Source of the DNA: Priapulus caudatus
Taxonomy: Eukaryota > Priapulida > Priapulimorpha > Priapulimorphida > Priapulidae
Direction: 5' to 3'
NCBI RefSeq assembly: GCF_000485595.1
Contig: NW_014577245.1
Location: forward strand, 105,421-169,420
DNA: 64,000 bases
The notes under the pieces were generated by a model. The model made no database searches. It was not told the DNA's origin and saw nothing but the letters and a program-made list of their open reading frames with translations. Shown here one piece after another: positions 1 through 11,949 of this stretch; the stretch's first letter is position 1, and each line of letters opens with the position of its first letter. A program made the position numbers and the translations under genes.

Positions 1-1286
1 AGATAATTACTGGTACTGTTACTACTGTACCGTCTAAGAACTCGGATGGCTATACACAGGCAGGGCCTGAAACACACAACTCGTTTATCCACCCAGTGCA
101 TAACCACCCAGTTTATCTATTGATAACCCCTATTAGAACGGAATGAATGAATTCGGACTGCCTTAGCCCCTATGTGCTATGGACTATGTGCTTTTTCACC
201 ACTGCACTTTCATAACAATCCTACGGCTTTCACTACTACATAATATTTAGTTTAAATTCTCAGAGTAGATATGAAGACATTCATGAACATTTTTCTCTCC
301 AAATTGTTACATCATAGCCTATTTCCAACATGCTAGTAGAAAGTATTCATCACACAGTATCATGATTACTGTGACATATTACACACTAAGTATTATAAGG
401 GAAGATAGTGGTACAGCGAATGCGATTATGGGAGAAACCTTGCCCTTACGACTTACCTAGATAAACAGATTATTACATGAAATCACACAAAAACTAGATT
501 TATGATAACAACACACTCCTTAGAGGGTCCTCGGGACCTACGAGATATTTCTTGCCTTCTCAACCTTGACCCCCTTCATGGGTTTATCTCTAAAAGAAGA
601 CTATATATTCCCCTGGCCATCCACAGGGATAACCCTGAATCGAAAATCATGGCCGAAAGTATGTGCATAGATTGGCTATAGTAATAATTTCATCAAATAA
701 AACTAAAGATCAATCAACTCAATATTATTATTAATAATTTATTATTACATAATACTACGTAATATACGTGTAATACTACATAATATACGTGTAAATCCGA
801 ATTTACGTGGGGTAATAATCTCATTTGTGGGCGTAGGTTTGTTTTTTCCGGCATTGTTTCTTATTTCCCTTGGCAGGTTTTGAAATCACTCACCATGCAG
901 CAATCAGTCCGGATCTTGGTGATCTTAGGCAATTTCCCCTATTTGCACTGTGCAATGTAGACACCAATAATGTGTAACGTTGAAAATGTTATTAGTTCCC
1001 GTTATTAGTTAGTACACAAGATACGAGGGAAAGAAAATTGCCTATATGTGCTCCAATACAATATTCACAGGGCAGGAACTAGGGTATAGAAACGGGCTTA
1101 TTGAGGGCAGTTGTAAAATTCTTACATTTTAAATTAAATTGCACGACCGCATAACAGCTTGTAGGACCGTACACGTTAAGGGCATGCATGCAGTACTCGT
1201 GTGTAGTGTGTACCGCCAGGACTTCATTAACACGTTCATGTACTCCCGAAACTATATTTCCCCGCACAGTTTTACGTAAACGTCGC
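1..1286. other. AT-rich intergenic DNA, nothing recognised
   Basis: No reading frame with a recognisable protein, no RNA gene and no transposon end was found here. Positions 730-800 hold short tandem TAATATACGTGTAA-like words. Small open frames on the - strand end in the repeat that starts at 1296 and look like chance. Confidence 0.5.
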
Positions 1287-1295
1287 CGTAGTCGC

Positions 1296-1514
1296 GCTGA
1301 GAGGGTCTATGTCCCCCAGGGTACTGCCGGAACGTACCCTGGGTACCCTGGTACTATATAATATGCCGGACCGTACCTCACCTACTCCACTAACGAGTCT
1401 AGGCCTACTCCCTAACCCTACCCCTAACCCTAACCATAACCCTAACCCTAACCATATCAAATAGTTACCAGGGTACGTTCCGACAGTACCCTGGGGGACA
1501 TAGACCCTATGAGC
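1296..1514. mobile_element. Foldback element with telomere-like core, copy A (9-bp TSD)
   Basis: The left end reads GCTGAGAGGGTCTATGTCCC and the right end is the inverse of GCTCATAGGGTCTATGTCCC. The terminal arms pair over about 40 bp, including GTACCCTGG words. The centre (about 1405-1455) is a run of CCCTAA/CCATAA telomere-like units. The element is flanked by an exact 9-bp direct repeat, CGTAGTCGC, at 1287-1295 and 1515-1523, so this is a complete insertion. It encodes nothing. A 9-bp duplication suits Mutator-like or a few other DNA transposon superfamilies, but no transposase is present to settle this. Confidence 0.9.
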
Positions 1515-1523
1515 CGTAGTCGC

Positions 1524-2356
1524 AGCCACATACAGCCTAACAAGCAATTCAGTTCCCGCTGTCCGTGGCCAATAACAAGGGTCCGTACTAGGACATCACA
1601 TCGCCCGCAGTTGCTAAGAGCTGCGAGCACTTGTCTAGGGCACTCGATTCAACACTGGCTAATCGATCAGATTGTTTATATGGCCGATGAAGGACACTCG
1701 TAGGGGGACATCTGGGCACGGGAGGTGTGTGTGTGCACCAACCACCACCACGGTTATCTTCACCCCCGACCCCGGCCTGCCACATCACAGCGTGGTCGCG
1801 CCACGCATTGGCAGCATTTTTTCAATGTGGGTCAGTATTCTCAAAACCAGTTTCGCCATCTCCAACCATAAAGCTAGGCAGCAATTTATTTCGCGCGGAT
1901 TGTGCGCCTGTCACGGCCAGCTATTCGCGTGAATTTTCACTTTCGGTGCGCGCATGCGCAACGACCGCTAGCGCATACATGTAGGCACCCATCGCTGCCG
2001 CTGCTGCTGCTGCTGCTACTGCTACTGCTGCTGCCTGCCTCGTGGCTGCAATGCAAGCGCGCACTCGCACGCACCCACTACGGCGGCCAACCAGTGCCTA
2101 TACCGAATCCCCCGAGGGGCTGTTTATAATGACCATAAGCTCTCCCGTCCACGGCCATTTGTGAGGCGGATAGTAAACAGTAATATCTATTGGACGCACA
2201 CAGCTGCTTATCTCCCAGTGGCTGAGAAAATGAACTGCTGCAAGAAGAGGCTGAGCGGCAAAGGCCTTCGATTGTTCGGTAGTACGAGGCAGGCGTAAGA
2301 TCGCATCACCTACTAGTAGCTACTACTAGTCTTCACCAACTACTACAACTTTTGAA
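1524..2356. other. Intergenic DNA with short GCT array
   Basis: A short interrupted CTG/CTA trinucleotide run lies at about 1992-2035. It produces leucine-rich open frames that look like artefacts. A small palindrome around ACTAGTAGCTACTAC lies at 2310-2330. I see no gene. Confidence 0.45.
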
Positions 2357-2686
2357 CAAGGGAGTCCGTTAGACTCCCTGACCTCAAAAAGAGAGAGTCT
2401 GCAGCAAAATGAGGGAGTCCGCAGTCTGAAGTTCAAAACTAAAGATAAAACAATAACGTGTGTGCTTATTTTGAAGATTCATGCGGTTGCACGTCTGCCA
2501 AATTTTCTTTGAACATTAGCTGAAAAAATACATAATTCCGCGAGGCCGTGCTCTGGAACGAACTAGTTAGTATAGCAGAATTTCCAGGGAGTCACACGGA
2601 CTCCTGCATATATGTAAAATCAGGGAGTACGGCAGTAAATGAGGGAGTATTTGACTTCGGACTCACACCGTTAATTTCTCACCCTG
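2357..2686 (-). mobile_element. Diverged copy of the hAT-like element found in the BBS5 intron
   Basis: This segment is the reverse-complement relative of the element at 48203-48507. It shares the words GGGAGTCCGTTAGACTCCCT, GCAGTCTGA-GTTCAAAA, TTTGGCAGACGTGCAAC and the terminal CAGGGTGAGAAATTAACGG. The copies are aligned along most of their length with substitutions and small gaps. No TSD is visible, so the copy is old. It is non-coding. Confidence 0.75.
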
Positions 2687-3024
2687 TCAGGGTGATGCTG
2701 ATGTGGTGGTGGACAACCGCGGAGGCATCGAGCGAGACGCAGCCCACCGCATCTCGGCCAAGACCCAACAACGCTAAACAATTCCGAAAATTCCTTTGAT
2801 ATTTGGCCTGAGAGTACGTGATATGTCATCAAACACTACATCTACAAATAAACGCTATTCGTTGTTGGTATCTGATATTTTTGTAGCAGTTTTGAGATTC
2901 GACAGACATTCGTACCTGCAGGGCCGGGACAGCAACATTAATGCACGCCTATATTATAGCAGATTTATAATATGGAAGCCCCAAGTCTCTGCACTAATGT
3001 GATTTGAGACTTAATCCCGAGACA

Positions 3025-3127
3025 TAAAATCGACTAGTCTAGTATAGAAAAGTATCGAAGTACTAGTCATAAAATCGACTAGTACAGAATAGTATCGAAG
3101 TAGTCTAGTATCGAATCGACTTAGTCT
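3025..3127. repeat. Short tandem repeat, unit about 46 bp
   Basis: Units start with ATAAAATCGACTAGT and continue with AGTATCGAAGTA. Two nearly full units and a partial third are seen. Confidence 0.75.
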
Positions 3128-3365
3128 GTAAATATTCCAATGTGACTTAACTATACTAGGTTTTCTATATGATACTAATCTAGTTATGAAAGCACGGTCG
3201 TATAAAGTATTTCTGCTCTAATGCACACGCTATGTGCACCTAAGACATGCAGGTATGTAATATTCGTTCAAGCCCCTACTCGTATCTGCCAAATATACAA
3301 CTGATACAGCTAGTCACAGGGAAGAAGTCATCATAATAGTGAGGCTAGCCTAACGTCGACAATAG

Positions 3366-3656
3366 TAGGAATCACTCTACCACTGACTCGCCAAAATAGC
3401 CAATTGCCACACTTTTTTTTATCCTGGCTATAAAACATAAGACTGGCTATTTTTTTGGCTAAACGTGACCAAACTGGGTAATTGGCAACTCACAGCAAGC
3501 AAAGGTCCATATTTGAAACATACAGACACAAAATGAGTAAAATCGACAATCTATTAATTGTTTTGATTCCCTATATTTTGTTCAAGAAGGTAATTTAGAA
3601 TAAAGATTGGCTATGTTTTTCGCTAGATACTCTTCAATTTCCCCGAGTAACGCCTG
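3366..3656 (-). mobile_element. hAT-like non-autonomous element with 6-bp TSD (copy 1)
   Basis: This 291-bp segment is the reverse complement of the element at 29960-30267. The shared interior includes CCAAAATAGCCAATTG, GGTAATTGGCAACTCACAGC and a repeated TTTTTTGGCTA word. The direct repeat CAATAG flanks it at 3360-3365 and 3657-3662. The outermost bases (TAGGAATCACTC and GAGTAACGCCTG) are decayed forms of CAGGGGTTRCTC. It is non-coding. Confidence 0.8.
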
Positions 3657-3967
3657 CAATAGGAATGCATAACATAAGGCATATCAATTACCTGGCCCAC
3701 CTCGTAGCAGGTATACCCAGCAGTAGTTACCAAACAGCAGAGCTCTGTGTAAAGTGTGCATAACATGAATTTACACTTCTGGTCTAAAATTAAAGCCCCT
3801 CTACGCATGCCGATACGTAACTGTTCTATAATGTTCTGCACTGAAGCAGATACGGGGGTGCGAGCTTCTCAGCAAGTTGGCCTTCGAATTCTACGTTTGT
3901 TTCTATTTCTGTTTGTGAAGGTTTGCTACAGCACGCACGGGCGTTTTTTTGTATTTCTACTGTGAAT

Positions 3968-4037
3968 TAAAATCAAGTGTTTCTCAAAAAAACGTGCTTA
4001 CGTTTAACGTAAACGTTTTTTGAAACACTTGATTTTA
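3968..4037. repeat. AT-rich hairpin, about 25-bp arms
   Basis: TAAAATCAAGTGTTTC is followed by an A-run and ACGT. These pair with ACGT, a T-run and GAAACACTTGATTTTA. The small loop itself holds an ACGTTTAACGT word. No gene is next to it. Confidence 0.8.
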
Positions 4038-7000
4038 TTTTAATGCTGAGGAACACAGAAAAGCAATATATAGGAAGTGTAGAGCTGAGCTGGTGATTTA
4101 TGCTATGCTATCACGCTCCATTCGTTAGCATGTTATGACAAGAGGATCGGAAAATGTACGACAACTGATGACCGGGGGCATGGTAGTACGTGCTTCCAGA
4201 CCTACATTCAATTGCTGTGTGTCATCAATAATAACACACGTAAGTTTATATATGAATGAACGCACACAACGCACGTACTACGGGATTACCTTGTAGTAGC
4301 TTAACAGAAACATAGAATAAAGGGCTTAACATACGTAGTAACATACGTAGTACATATGTAGTAACAGTACGTAAACATAGAACATTAGAACATTTTCAAA
4401 TTTTCAAATTTTGCCACATTTCAAATTCAATCGATTGTTTATTATACAAATGCTAAACACCTAGGCAGATCAATAAACTAGTTGGACTAATATTAAATAT
4501 ACAAAACAGGTGATTGTTGCAATAACCTTAACCCTAAAGATATTAGCTTCAACGCACTTTCTTTGTAGCTGTTATATTAGCTGCTTTCTCACCACGGCAA
4601 TCCTGTCTATAATGAACACACCGACCAAAGATAGTCTGGTTCCTGGATGCCAGCCTGCACGCGATAGTCTATGCAAACCCCTAAGCCGCCACCGCAACTA
4701 AAAAAGCCCTGCCAACTTACATCGGTCCAATAAGTGGTTCTTCAGTTTGTGGAAAGGAAACACTCGTGGCGGTATACACTAGACGCAAACCGTTTTTAAT
4801 TTGCTTCCTCGTCAAGACAATCAACAAGAGAGGGCCGTGTACGAGTACTGGGCATTAGTACAAACATGCGGGGAAGGAGCGTAAGAACGAGAGAGAGAGC
4901 GGAGAGAGAGGGGCGAGAGATATACGTGCACCGCCTGTACAACTTCCTCGGCAGCCATGATTGTGTTACAGTGACCTACTTTCTCCTGAAACGAATAGAG
5001 CTGCCCATACTGGCTACCCACTAAAAATAGGTGCAAATTTGCCTGGGAGTTCCAATGTCCAAGGCCTCCTTGGCATTGGTAAACTGAATTTACACGTGCA
5101 CCCGCCGCTGCAACGTGGCGTAAGAGTCAGCTAGAGGTGCCGGCAAGGCAGTCAATTCTTATCAAAATTTTTCTCTTCGTGACGAGTGGTCAATTTACAT
5201 TCAGTCAGCAGAGTTCTATGTAAACGATCACACGCGTGTCTATCTTTGCTTTGCAAACAACAACTGGCCTAGTGGACTTTCAGTGTATAACTTTGGTATG
5301 TTAGCTTTTGCATCCTGATACCAGGAAGCATTCTATAACATATATATATAACTAGATCGGCCCATATGTACGGCAAATATTTCCTATCAATCACTATATA
5401 TGTTAATCCAATGCCTGTCCAAATGGGAAATACAAACCAAACAGAACTTTAAGGATTTTTTATAAGAAGTAATCATAATCTTAGTAGCTTATATCTGATC
5501 CTAGGCAACCCACCTTCCTAATTTTAATTTGCATAAAGTTTTTTTGCTGGATTTGGAGACAGCTCCTGCCTCACGTCAGTAAAAACACATTTCTCACTTA
5601 CCGTGTGTTACTCTTCCTTGCAAGACCACCCATTCCTCTTCATAGCTGACATTGTAGCTGAAGCCTCACTGAAAATCAAGACAAAGCCATTACTATAAAG
5701 CAAAATTGCACATCGCATGCAAAACAAGGTATCGGACTCACAGTACCTGCCACATAAACAAATATCAGAAGTCAAAAGCCTAAGAGTAATAAAAAAGGCA
5801 TTTTGAATCGTACTCGTCAAAAAATTCTCTGCTCGTGAAAACACAGTTTACAACACACACCTATCAACCAACGCTCTCAAATGTTATGATATGGGTTGCA
5901 GCAACAACACCATTTTTTAGGACCAGCCTAGAATTTTCTTTAAAAAAATTCTGCAGCAAGTGTGCGAATGTGGGTACTTATGTGAATGCAAACGCGTGCG
6001 AGCATGCTCGTGTGTGTGCGTGCGCGCGCGCGTGCAGTGCAATACAACACTAGACTCACGTTGATTGACATGAACACGTTTTTTTCAAACAGATTGATGA
6101 GTAATGGATAGCTGGAAATGTCAGCTGAGGCACAGAAACATGGATAGGAACAACCATACGTGCCGTGAACCATCTCAACCTAACTAGGGTTTCACACACA
6201 CACAAAAACTTTAAACTAATGACACATGTAGATGGGGTATTATTGACTGGGTTACGCGGCTGCCTGGCATACGTAGAGGTCAATAAACCACGAGCAAGAT
6301 TTTAAACGATCCCGTGACGTCTAGACGGTGTGGCTGTGAATTTCAATTTGCAGAAACCATTCAAGCTTTTAATAGCGATAATAACTAACACTCGTGGTAC
6401 CTAGCCTCTTCTATTACCCTTGTTTAATTAGTTTAACATGATAAAGGATACACATTGCGGCTATATCATCCGAATTTCATTTATATGACATCATAAACCC
6501 ATATATATCCGTTTTGTGTCGTTAACCTTATGCACCGCGCTGTACAAATATGTACACATATCTGCGTATATTTAAACTTGCACATACTCAGTGTTGGAAA
6601 CAGCAGCACGCCTTTCCCCACGCCCAGCACTGGCAATTTTTAAGCAGGACTCGCTATAGCTTTTTGTAGATTTTTACTATATAGGTTCCATAGTAAAAAT
6701 AATAAATTTCGAAATCAGGACTGGATGGGGTTTCAGACTTATTACCCAGCCTGCCAAACTGCATTCAGTCTATTTTCACCCACAGCATTAGCAAGTAGCT
6801 ACTGTGGTTATTGATTTATAGATGTTGATACAAATGATTCAATATAATGATAAGTACGTCAATTCTATCTATGTGTGTACAGTGTGGCCATATAGAGGTA
6901 GGAACAAGGTAGACGGTCTGTAAACATCATTTTATTTTGATCTCTACACAAGCGCATGCACGCTTTTACTAATAAGTACCCCGAAAAGGTTTCACTGTTT
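4038..7000. other. Intergenic DNA without recognised genes
   Basis: This stretch is mostly AT-rich. A GA-rich tract at 4880-4925 and an alternating GTGTGC/GCGC tract at 6008-6040 stand out. Open frames are short and low in information. I see no exon pattern or RNA gene. Confidence 0.45.
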
Positions 7001-7004
7001 GTAG

Positions 7005-7205
7005 TTGTGGTCGTTGTTGTCATTGTTGTTGTTGTTGTTGTTGCTGCTGTTATTTGTGTTGTTGTTGTTGGTGGTGGTGGTGGTAGTAGTGTTGGTGGTG
7101 GTGGTGGTAGTGTTGGTGGTGGTGGTAGTGCTATTATTATTGTTGTTGTTGTTGTTGTTGTTGTTACTGCTACTGCTGCTGTTGTTGTTGTTGTTGTTGT
7201 CTTGT
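7005..7205. repeat. GTT/GGT trinucleotide array
   Basis: About 200 bp of GTT units are interrupted by GGT and TAT/TAC/GCT units. The array gives frames of poly-Val/Gly or poly-Leu, which I treat as artefacts of the repeat. Confidence 0.9.
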
Positions 7206-7529
7206 CTCTTTCTTCTCTTCAGTTTAACGCGCAGTGGTCACAATTTTAAGACTATATTGCCTCATAACTCGGAGTACATCACTACTGATACATGTTTTTT
7301 GGTCATCACCATCATCAACCAGTATTTACTGTCCAGTGATACGTCACCAACACTCGTGCACCTGCTTGCCACCAGCACACGCTCTTGGCGATTGACGCCC
7401 ACAATAATGAATAAAATACGTACACAACACGAGTACTAGAGCTTACCTAGGCTATCTCGCCGATCAATAACGAACCTGTAACTTGGAAGCTGCCAGGTGG
7501 GGTGACTCACTGAGATAAACACATACACA

Positions 7530-8250
7530 CATATGCCAACTACTGCGCAAAACGTCGTGTTGTTCGTGAGAGAAAGCACGCGTGAAGGGTTTACAAACAC
7601 ACCGCGCACGCACGCACGCACGCGCGCACGTATTCGGCAATCGCCGTGCACAGGCGAGGTTAGGTCGACTCACACTTGCACGGGTCGTGGCCGACAGACG
7701 AACGATTCCATCATTGTTACGAAGCGGCGGCGGCGGAGGCACACTCGCCGTAATCACACATCATCCTTACACACGCCTTAGTTGCTCCCACGCATACATG
7801 CGGGGAGACCGCGCGCACGCACACGTAAACACACACACGGACGCTGGTGGCAAGTAGACACCGCGAAGGCAACCTCACTGAAGCTAATTTCACTGAAGCC
7901 AATCCCAATCGCGGCGACGAGCCAACGCGAAATGTAAAGACAGTAGTCTCAGTCGCAGGCCAACACCCGCACGCACGCACGCACACGTAGACACGACCAC
8001 CGCTGTTACCGTGCGCGAGTGAGTCTGTGTGAGAAACAGCACGGTCACGCGTCAGAGAGCCGCCGAGCCACTAGCCAAGCAGCGCAGCCAATGCAAAGCA
8101 AGCAAAGCGACAACAGCAGCAGCAGCAGCCGCCGCCATGTGCATTCCTCCACTTTCACTGCTACCCTGCGAAGCGGGGTTCGTCGTTCCCTCGCACCAGC
8201 GCGATCGACGCGGCGCGCGGCGCGCAGGGTGAGGGAATTTTACTCGTACC
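7530..8250. promoter_or_regulatory. CpG-dense block, possible promoter or 5' exon
   Basis: This roughly 700-bp stretch is much richer in CpG than its surroundings, with ACGC arrays at 7605-7632 and 7968-7985, a CGG run near 7728, and GCGCGCGGCGCGC near 8212. A Kozak-like GCCGCCGCCATG lies near 8127-8138. Its frame runs about 31 codons to an AGG-GTGAGG donor-like site near 8232. This could be the 5' exon and CpG island of an unseen gene, but no downstream exon was recognised. It may equally be GC-rich repeat DNA. Confidence 0.25.
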
Positions 8251-8488
8251 CTGTGTGTGCAACGACACCCACACGGGCGCGCCTCCTGAGAAGCAGCCAC
8301 TGAGCTGTACATATAATGAAGTAGGGGGTATTATTATATGTTATTATTATGTAATAATTATTCAAAACGGATTATATAATAATAGAATGAATGTTATTAT
8401 ATGCAGCTCGATGAAAGCAGCTAGCTCTCTCACACCGGATCGGCATGGTGGGTGGGGTGCGGATGGGTGGGGCGAGAACTACCTAACC

Positions 8489-8681
8489 CAGTAGTTCTTA
8501 ACCTTTTTTGAGTCATGGACCACTTTGAGAATTTGGTGAAATCTACGGACCCCCTCCCCAGAAAAAAAATGCACACGAGCACATAAACACGCAATTTTGC
8601 ATGCGCCTGGTTCACGGGCCCCCTGAAGCCCATCCACGGACCCCAGAGGTCGGTCCATCGACCACAGGTTACGAACCCCTG
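8489..8681. mobile_element. hAT (Charlie-like) MITE with perfect 8-bp TSD
   Basis: This 193-bp element has ends CAGTAGTTCTTAACC and GGTTACGAACCCCTG, the terminal inverted repeat style of hAT/Charlie-type elements (CAGNGGTTCTCAACC). The exact 8-bp direct repeat ACCTAACC lies at 8481-8488 and 8682-8689, as expected of hAT transposases. The interior is non-coding. This is a recent, intact MITE. Confidence 0.93.
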
Positions 8682-9021
8682 ACCTAACCCGTGCCCTCTC
8701 GTAGCTACGCAAACACTCTCTCCGGAAGACTTCACGCCCACTACTCTATCTGTTCGATGCAGATTCACATCGATACTACCTTGATACTACCTTGATACAC
8801 TCCTGATACTACACATATGCGAAGACAACGATAACGCAGACCATGCTAAAAAAATTGACAAGGTCAGAAACAATAACACAAAAATAACTCGGTGTCTTAA
8901 TTGATCTCAGGCTCTGCTAGACGTTATTCAATAATCACTAGTGCAGTTCCATTTAAAACACCCCCACGTTTCCGTGAACCTACACAGTGTGTAGCACGCG
9001 CTTTGTTAGAAACAATATATA

Positions 9022-9065
9022 ATCAGGAGCTAATAATGACTGACAGGTCATTATTAGCTCCTGAT
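9022..9065. repeat. CAGGAG-type short palindrome 1
   Basis: The 19-bp arms ATCAGGAGCTAATAATGAC and GTCATTATTAGCTCCTGAT are perfect, with a 6-base loop. It belongs to the dispersed family that shares only the outer ATCAGGAG/CTCCTGAT. Confidence 0.9.
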
Positions 9066-9073
9066 ATAATGTA

Positions 9074-9105
9074 ACCCAACAAGAGTAGCCCTACTCTTGT
9101 TGGGT
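9074..9105. repeat. Perfect 15-bp-arm palindrome (ACCCAACAAGAGTAG)
   Basis: The arms flank a 2-base loop. They sit in a longer imperfect palindrome that begins ATAATGTA and ends ATTATTGTATCTAG. A decayed relative lies at 15051-15113. Confidence 0.85.
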
Positions 9106-9265
9106 AATACATTATTGTATCTAGCGCTTTGCGTACTATCACTTCAGCTTCAGGCTTGCAACCAGCTACATGTATAGTAAGTAGTGCGTGTGACATACAA
9201 CTAGTGTTGACTACGTAAGCGTTACTAGTAAACGAGTAAGCCGTCAAGATGGTACCTTCTCAACG

Positions 9266-9450
9266 CGACCCATGCTGAAGGGGTCGTTGTCGTATATGTA
9301 GTACCTGAGGTGTCGGCGAGTATGTCGCCTACGCCTACTCCCTAACCCTAACCCTAACACCCTAACCCTAACACCCTAACTCTAACCCTAACAAATAGTT
9401 ACCTCGGGTACATATTATACGACAACGACCCTTCGTGGTCCACTAACGCC
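9266..9450. mobile_element. Foldback element with telomere-like core, second terminal type
   Basis: GAAGGGGTCGTTGTCGTAT on the left pairs with ATACGACAACGACCCTTC on the right. Between them the segment shares GTCGCCTACGCCTACTCCCT and about eight CCCTAA-type units with the copy A family. Its termini differ from those copies and no clear TSD is seen, so the exact ends are uncertain. Confidence 0.7.
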
Positions 9451-9623
9451 GTAGCACCTAGTAAACACAAACATTGCACTGAAATGCATAAATTCGTCAC
9501 TGTGGCAAACAGGCCCCCCATTCCCTGGTGCTCTCGGGTGACATATTATCAGAGTTTTTTATTATAACGTCTCATCGCGACGTGTAACCACTACGTACAG
9601 TAGTAATATCAGAAGTTTATAAT

Positions 9624-9703
9624 ATCAAGAGTCCATAATATTAATAGCAAATTTCTATTTACAGTAAACTCTCTAGGAAATTTTCTAATTGTGGACTCCT
9701 GAT
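9624..9703. repeat. CAGGAG-type short palindrome 2 (long loop)
   Basis: ATCAAGAGTCCA pairs with TGGACTCCTGAT with one mismatch. The AT-rich interior pairs only partly. Confidence 0.65.
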
Positions 9704-9746
9704 ACTAGTATAGATCTATCTATAGATATACTGTATCTATATTCCC

Positions 9747-9784
9747 AAGAGTAGATAATAACACATGTGTTATGATCTACTCTT
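9747..9784. repeat. CAGGAG-type short palindrome 3
   Basis: The 18-bp arms AAGAGTAGATAATAACAC and GTGTTATGATCTACTCTT have one mismatch and a 2-base loop. The flanks are AT-rich. Two half-sites, ACACTCCTGAT at 9795-9805 and ACACTCCTGGT at 9857-9867, follow downstream. Confidence 0.8.
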
Positions 9785-9899
9785 GATAATATATACACTC
9801 CTGATTATGATTATTATATTATATATTATAATATATATATATATAGTCTATATTATACACTCCTGGTAATATCACATTTTGTTTCTATTACAACGGCTC

Positions 9900-11300
9900 A
9901 CAGCATAGTAATATCGCAGCTCCACCACAATACTGAAGCCCGCATGGATACAGGCCTGCATAGGGTAGAGACGTGGTCATTAGACATGGGGGGCCAGTAT
10001 ATTGTACATGCACACACATGCCTAGCTAGCCATCTCAAGCGGGCGCTCTATTCTCAGCCAATCTCAGGTCCATCTCGCTGGTCAATATTTGTACCCGGCC
10101 AGCTGTTTCCCCTTACTGAGCGCTCGCAACCAAAACATGACATTTCCATTTCCGTGCTATCTCGAGAATGTGATGGAAAGTGTTGGAATATCATGAAAAT
10201 GTAAAAAAAAGAAAGTTCCATCGAGGTCCAGTGCTTTGTGTAAGTATGCCCAGAATGAAACAGCTTTAGTTAGCATGGGTTGTTTGGAATGAGCGAAATG
10301 AACCCAGAACAAAGAACGAATGCTAATTACTAAACAATATTATGGTGTGTGTGTGCGCGCACAGTCCCCCGCCCACTGTACGTGCGTGCGTGCGTGTGAG
10401 TGAGTGAGCGCGTGCGTGTGCGCATGTGTGTGTGATAGATTTAACAATTTTGTCAAAAGTAACACAGACCAGTGAGTGAGTGCCATTACTGACATCGGTA
10501 ATTTGGTCTCAGAATTTCATGGAATTGGTTGAGCTTGCATCGGGAATGGCACGACACATACACAGACCATGTCACAGAACCAAATGCACATCATACGCTC
10601 TTGGGGTTATCAGAGGTGTAATAACACCCTGACAACAAATGGCTGCTCTCGTAACAAGTGTTACGCAAACTATGAAACCCCGAGCCTAGAAGGTTGTTTG
10701 TGGCATTACCTAAAATGCAACATATCACCCACAACCAACCCCTACCCTAATAATTGTGTTTATACTCGCACGTTCTCACACTGTATACATATACATATGC
10801 CGTAGGTCACGCCATTTTTTTTGAACAAGATAGGCAGACAGACGTACGCGGATGATAACAACACTAGCCACTCGAACACCGTGTACGTTGCAACGTCACA
10901 ATGTTGCGGAGCAGATATATTCTGACACCGCGCGTCATAACACAGTACGAGTGCAAACGAGGGAAAATAGACACAACACACTATTCCGTTGCACAGGGGC
11001 CTCACCCTTGGCTACGTACACTACCCTCCGATAATGTCCCAGTGCACATATCAGCAGCCACTTGCCAGACATATCCATCCATCCTCTACTGACCTACATT
11101 GCTGCTGATGCTACTGCTGCTGCCGCTGCTGCTACTACGGACGCTGAGTAAGAGTGCCTGGGAGGAGGAGCCGCCTATTTCGCATTCACTGCACTGCTTG
11201 CTACTTACTGCTACCCCCTCCCATCTCCTCCTCACTTTGATACCAACAACAGCCGTGAAGGAAGCGTCGTGCTTGCGAGAACAAGACGCCATCAATATCT
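9900..11300. other. Intergenic DNA with GT/CGTG arrays
   Basis: GTGTGCGCGC and GTGCGTGCGTGC arrays lie at 10344-10432. A CTG-type trinucleotide run lies at 11100-11135. No gene is supported. Confidence 0.45.
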
Positions 11301-11310
11301 CTACATAATA

Positions 11311-11350
11311 CCAGGAGCGTATAAAGAAGACCTTCTTTATACGCTCTTGA
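11311..11350. repeat. CAGGAG-type short palindrome 4
   Basis: CCAGGAGCGTATAAAGAAG pairs with CTTCTTTATACGCTCTTGA with two mismatches near the outer end. The loop has two bases and TAATA-type flanks lie on both sides. Confidence 0.85.
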
Positions 11351-11654
11351 TAATATCTGCTTACGCGCGCCGAACATGCGCATAACACACGCGCCGAACA
11401 TGCATGCATCCACGGCTTATTCCACGCGCAGTGATGTATACAAAGCCACGAACAAAAAGGATAAGACTAGCCACGGGCATCTACTGCTAACTCGACTTAT
11501 TCCGGACACTAATAACTAAGGATACGGGGTAGGGGGAAAGGTAGCAGAATTAGTCTGCACACAATATGGCGTGCGTGAGAGACACTAAGTCTAACACGAG
11601 CACTGTACGTCGTGCGTAACCTAACCTGAAGAAGCCTGTTAATTAAAGAAAGCT

Positions 11655-11885
11655 GCTCTCTCTCTCTCTCTCTCGCTCTCGCTCTCGCTCTCGCTCTCGC
11701 TCTCGCTCGCGCTCGCGCTCGCTCTCGCTCTCTCTCTCTCTCTCTCGCTCTCGCTCTCGCTCTCGCTCTCGCTCGCGCTCGCGCTCGCGCTCGCTCTCGC
11801 TCTCTCTCTCTCGCTCTCGCTCTCGCTCTCGCTCTCGCTCTCGATTTCTCTCTCCCTCGCTCTCCCTCTCGCTCTCTCTCTTCAT
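11655..11885. repeat. Imperfect CT/CG (TCTCGC) microsatellite
   Basis: About 230 bp of CTCTCG/CTCGCG units. On the - strand it reads as long Arg-Glu or Arg-Ala alternating frames, a by-product of the repeat and not a gene. Confidence 0.95.
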
Positions 11886-11949
11886 TCACGCTCGCGGACC
11901 GAAAATGTCCAATATGAGTACACACGTACATACAGATACATGCGTGCAC

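Noticed and set aside
6956-7439. Poly-Leu/Val frames resembling a membrane protein
   Set aside because: They come from the GTT array; no start context or following exon.
8019-8303. Protein-coding first exon in the CpG-dense block
   Set aside because: A Kozak-like ATG and donor-like site exist but no second exon or known protein start was found, so it is only listed as a possible regulatory block.
9022-9105. Rho-independent terminator or bacterial hairpin
   Set aside because: The window is animal DNA with spliced genes; the hairpin belongs to a dispersed family.
11509-11949. 146-codon Arg/Ala/Glu-rich frame
   Set aside because: It comes from the CTCTCG microsatellite; the flanking codons are not conserved-looking.
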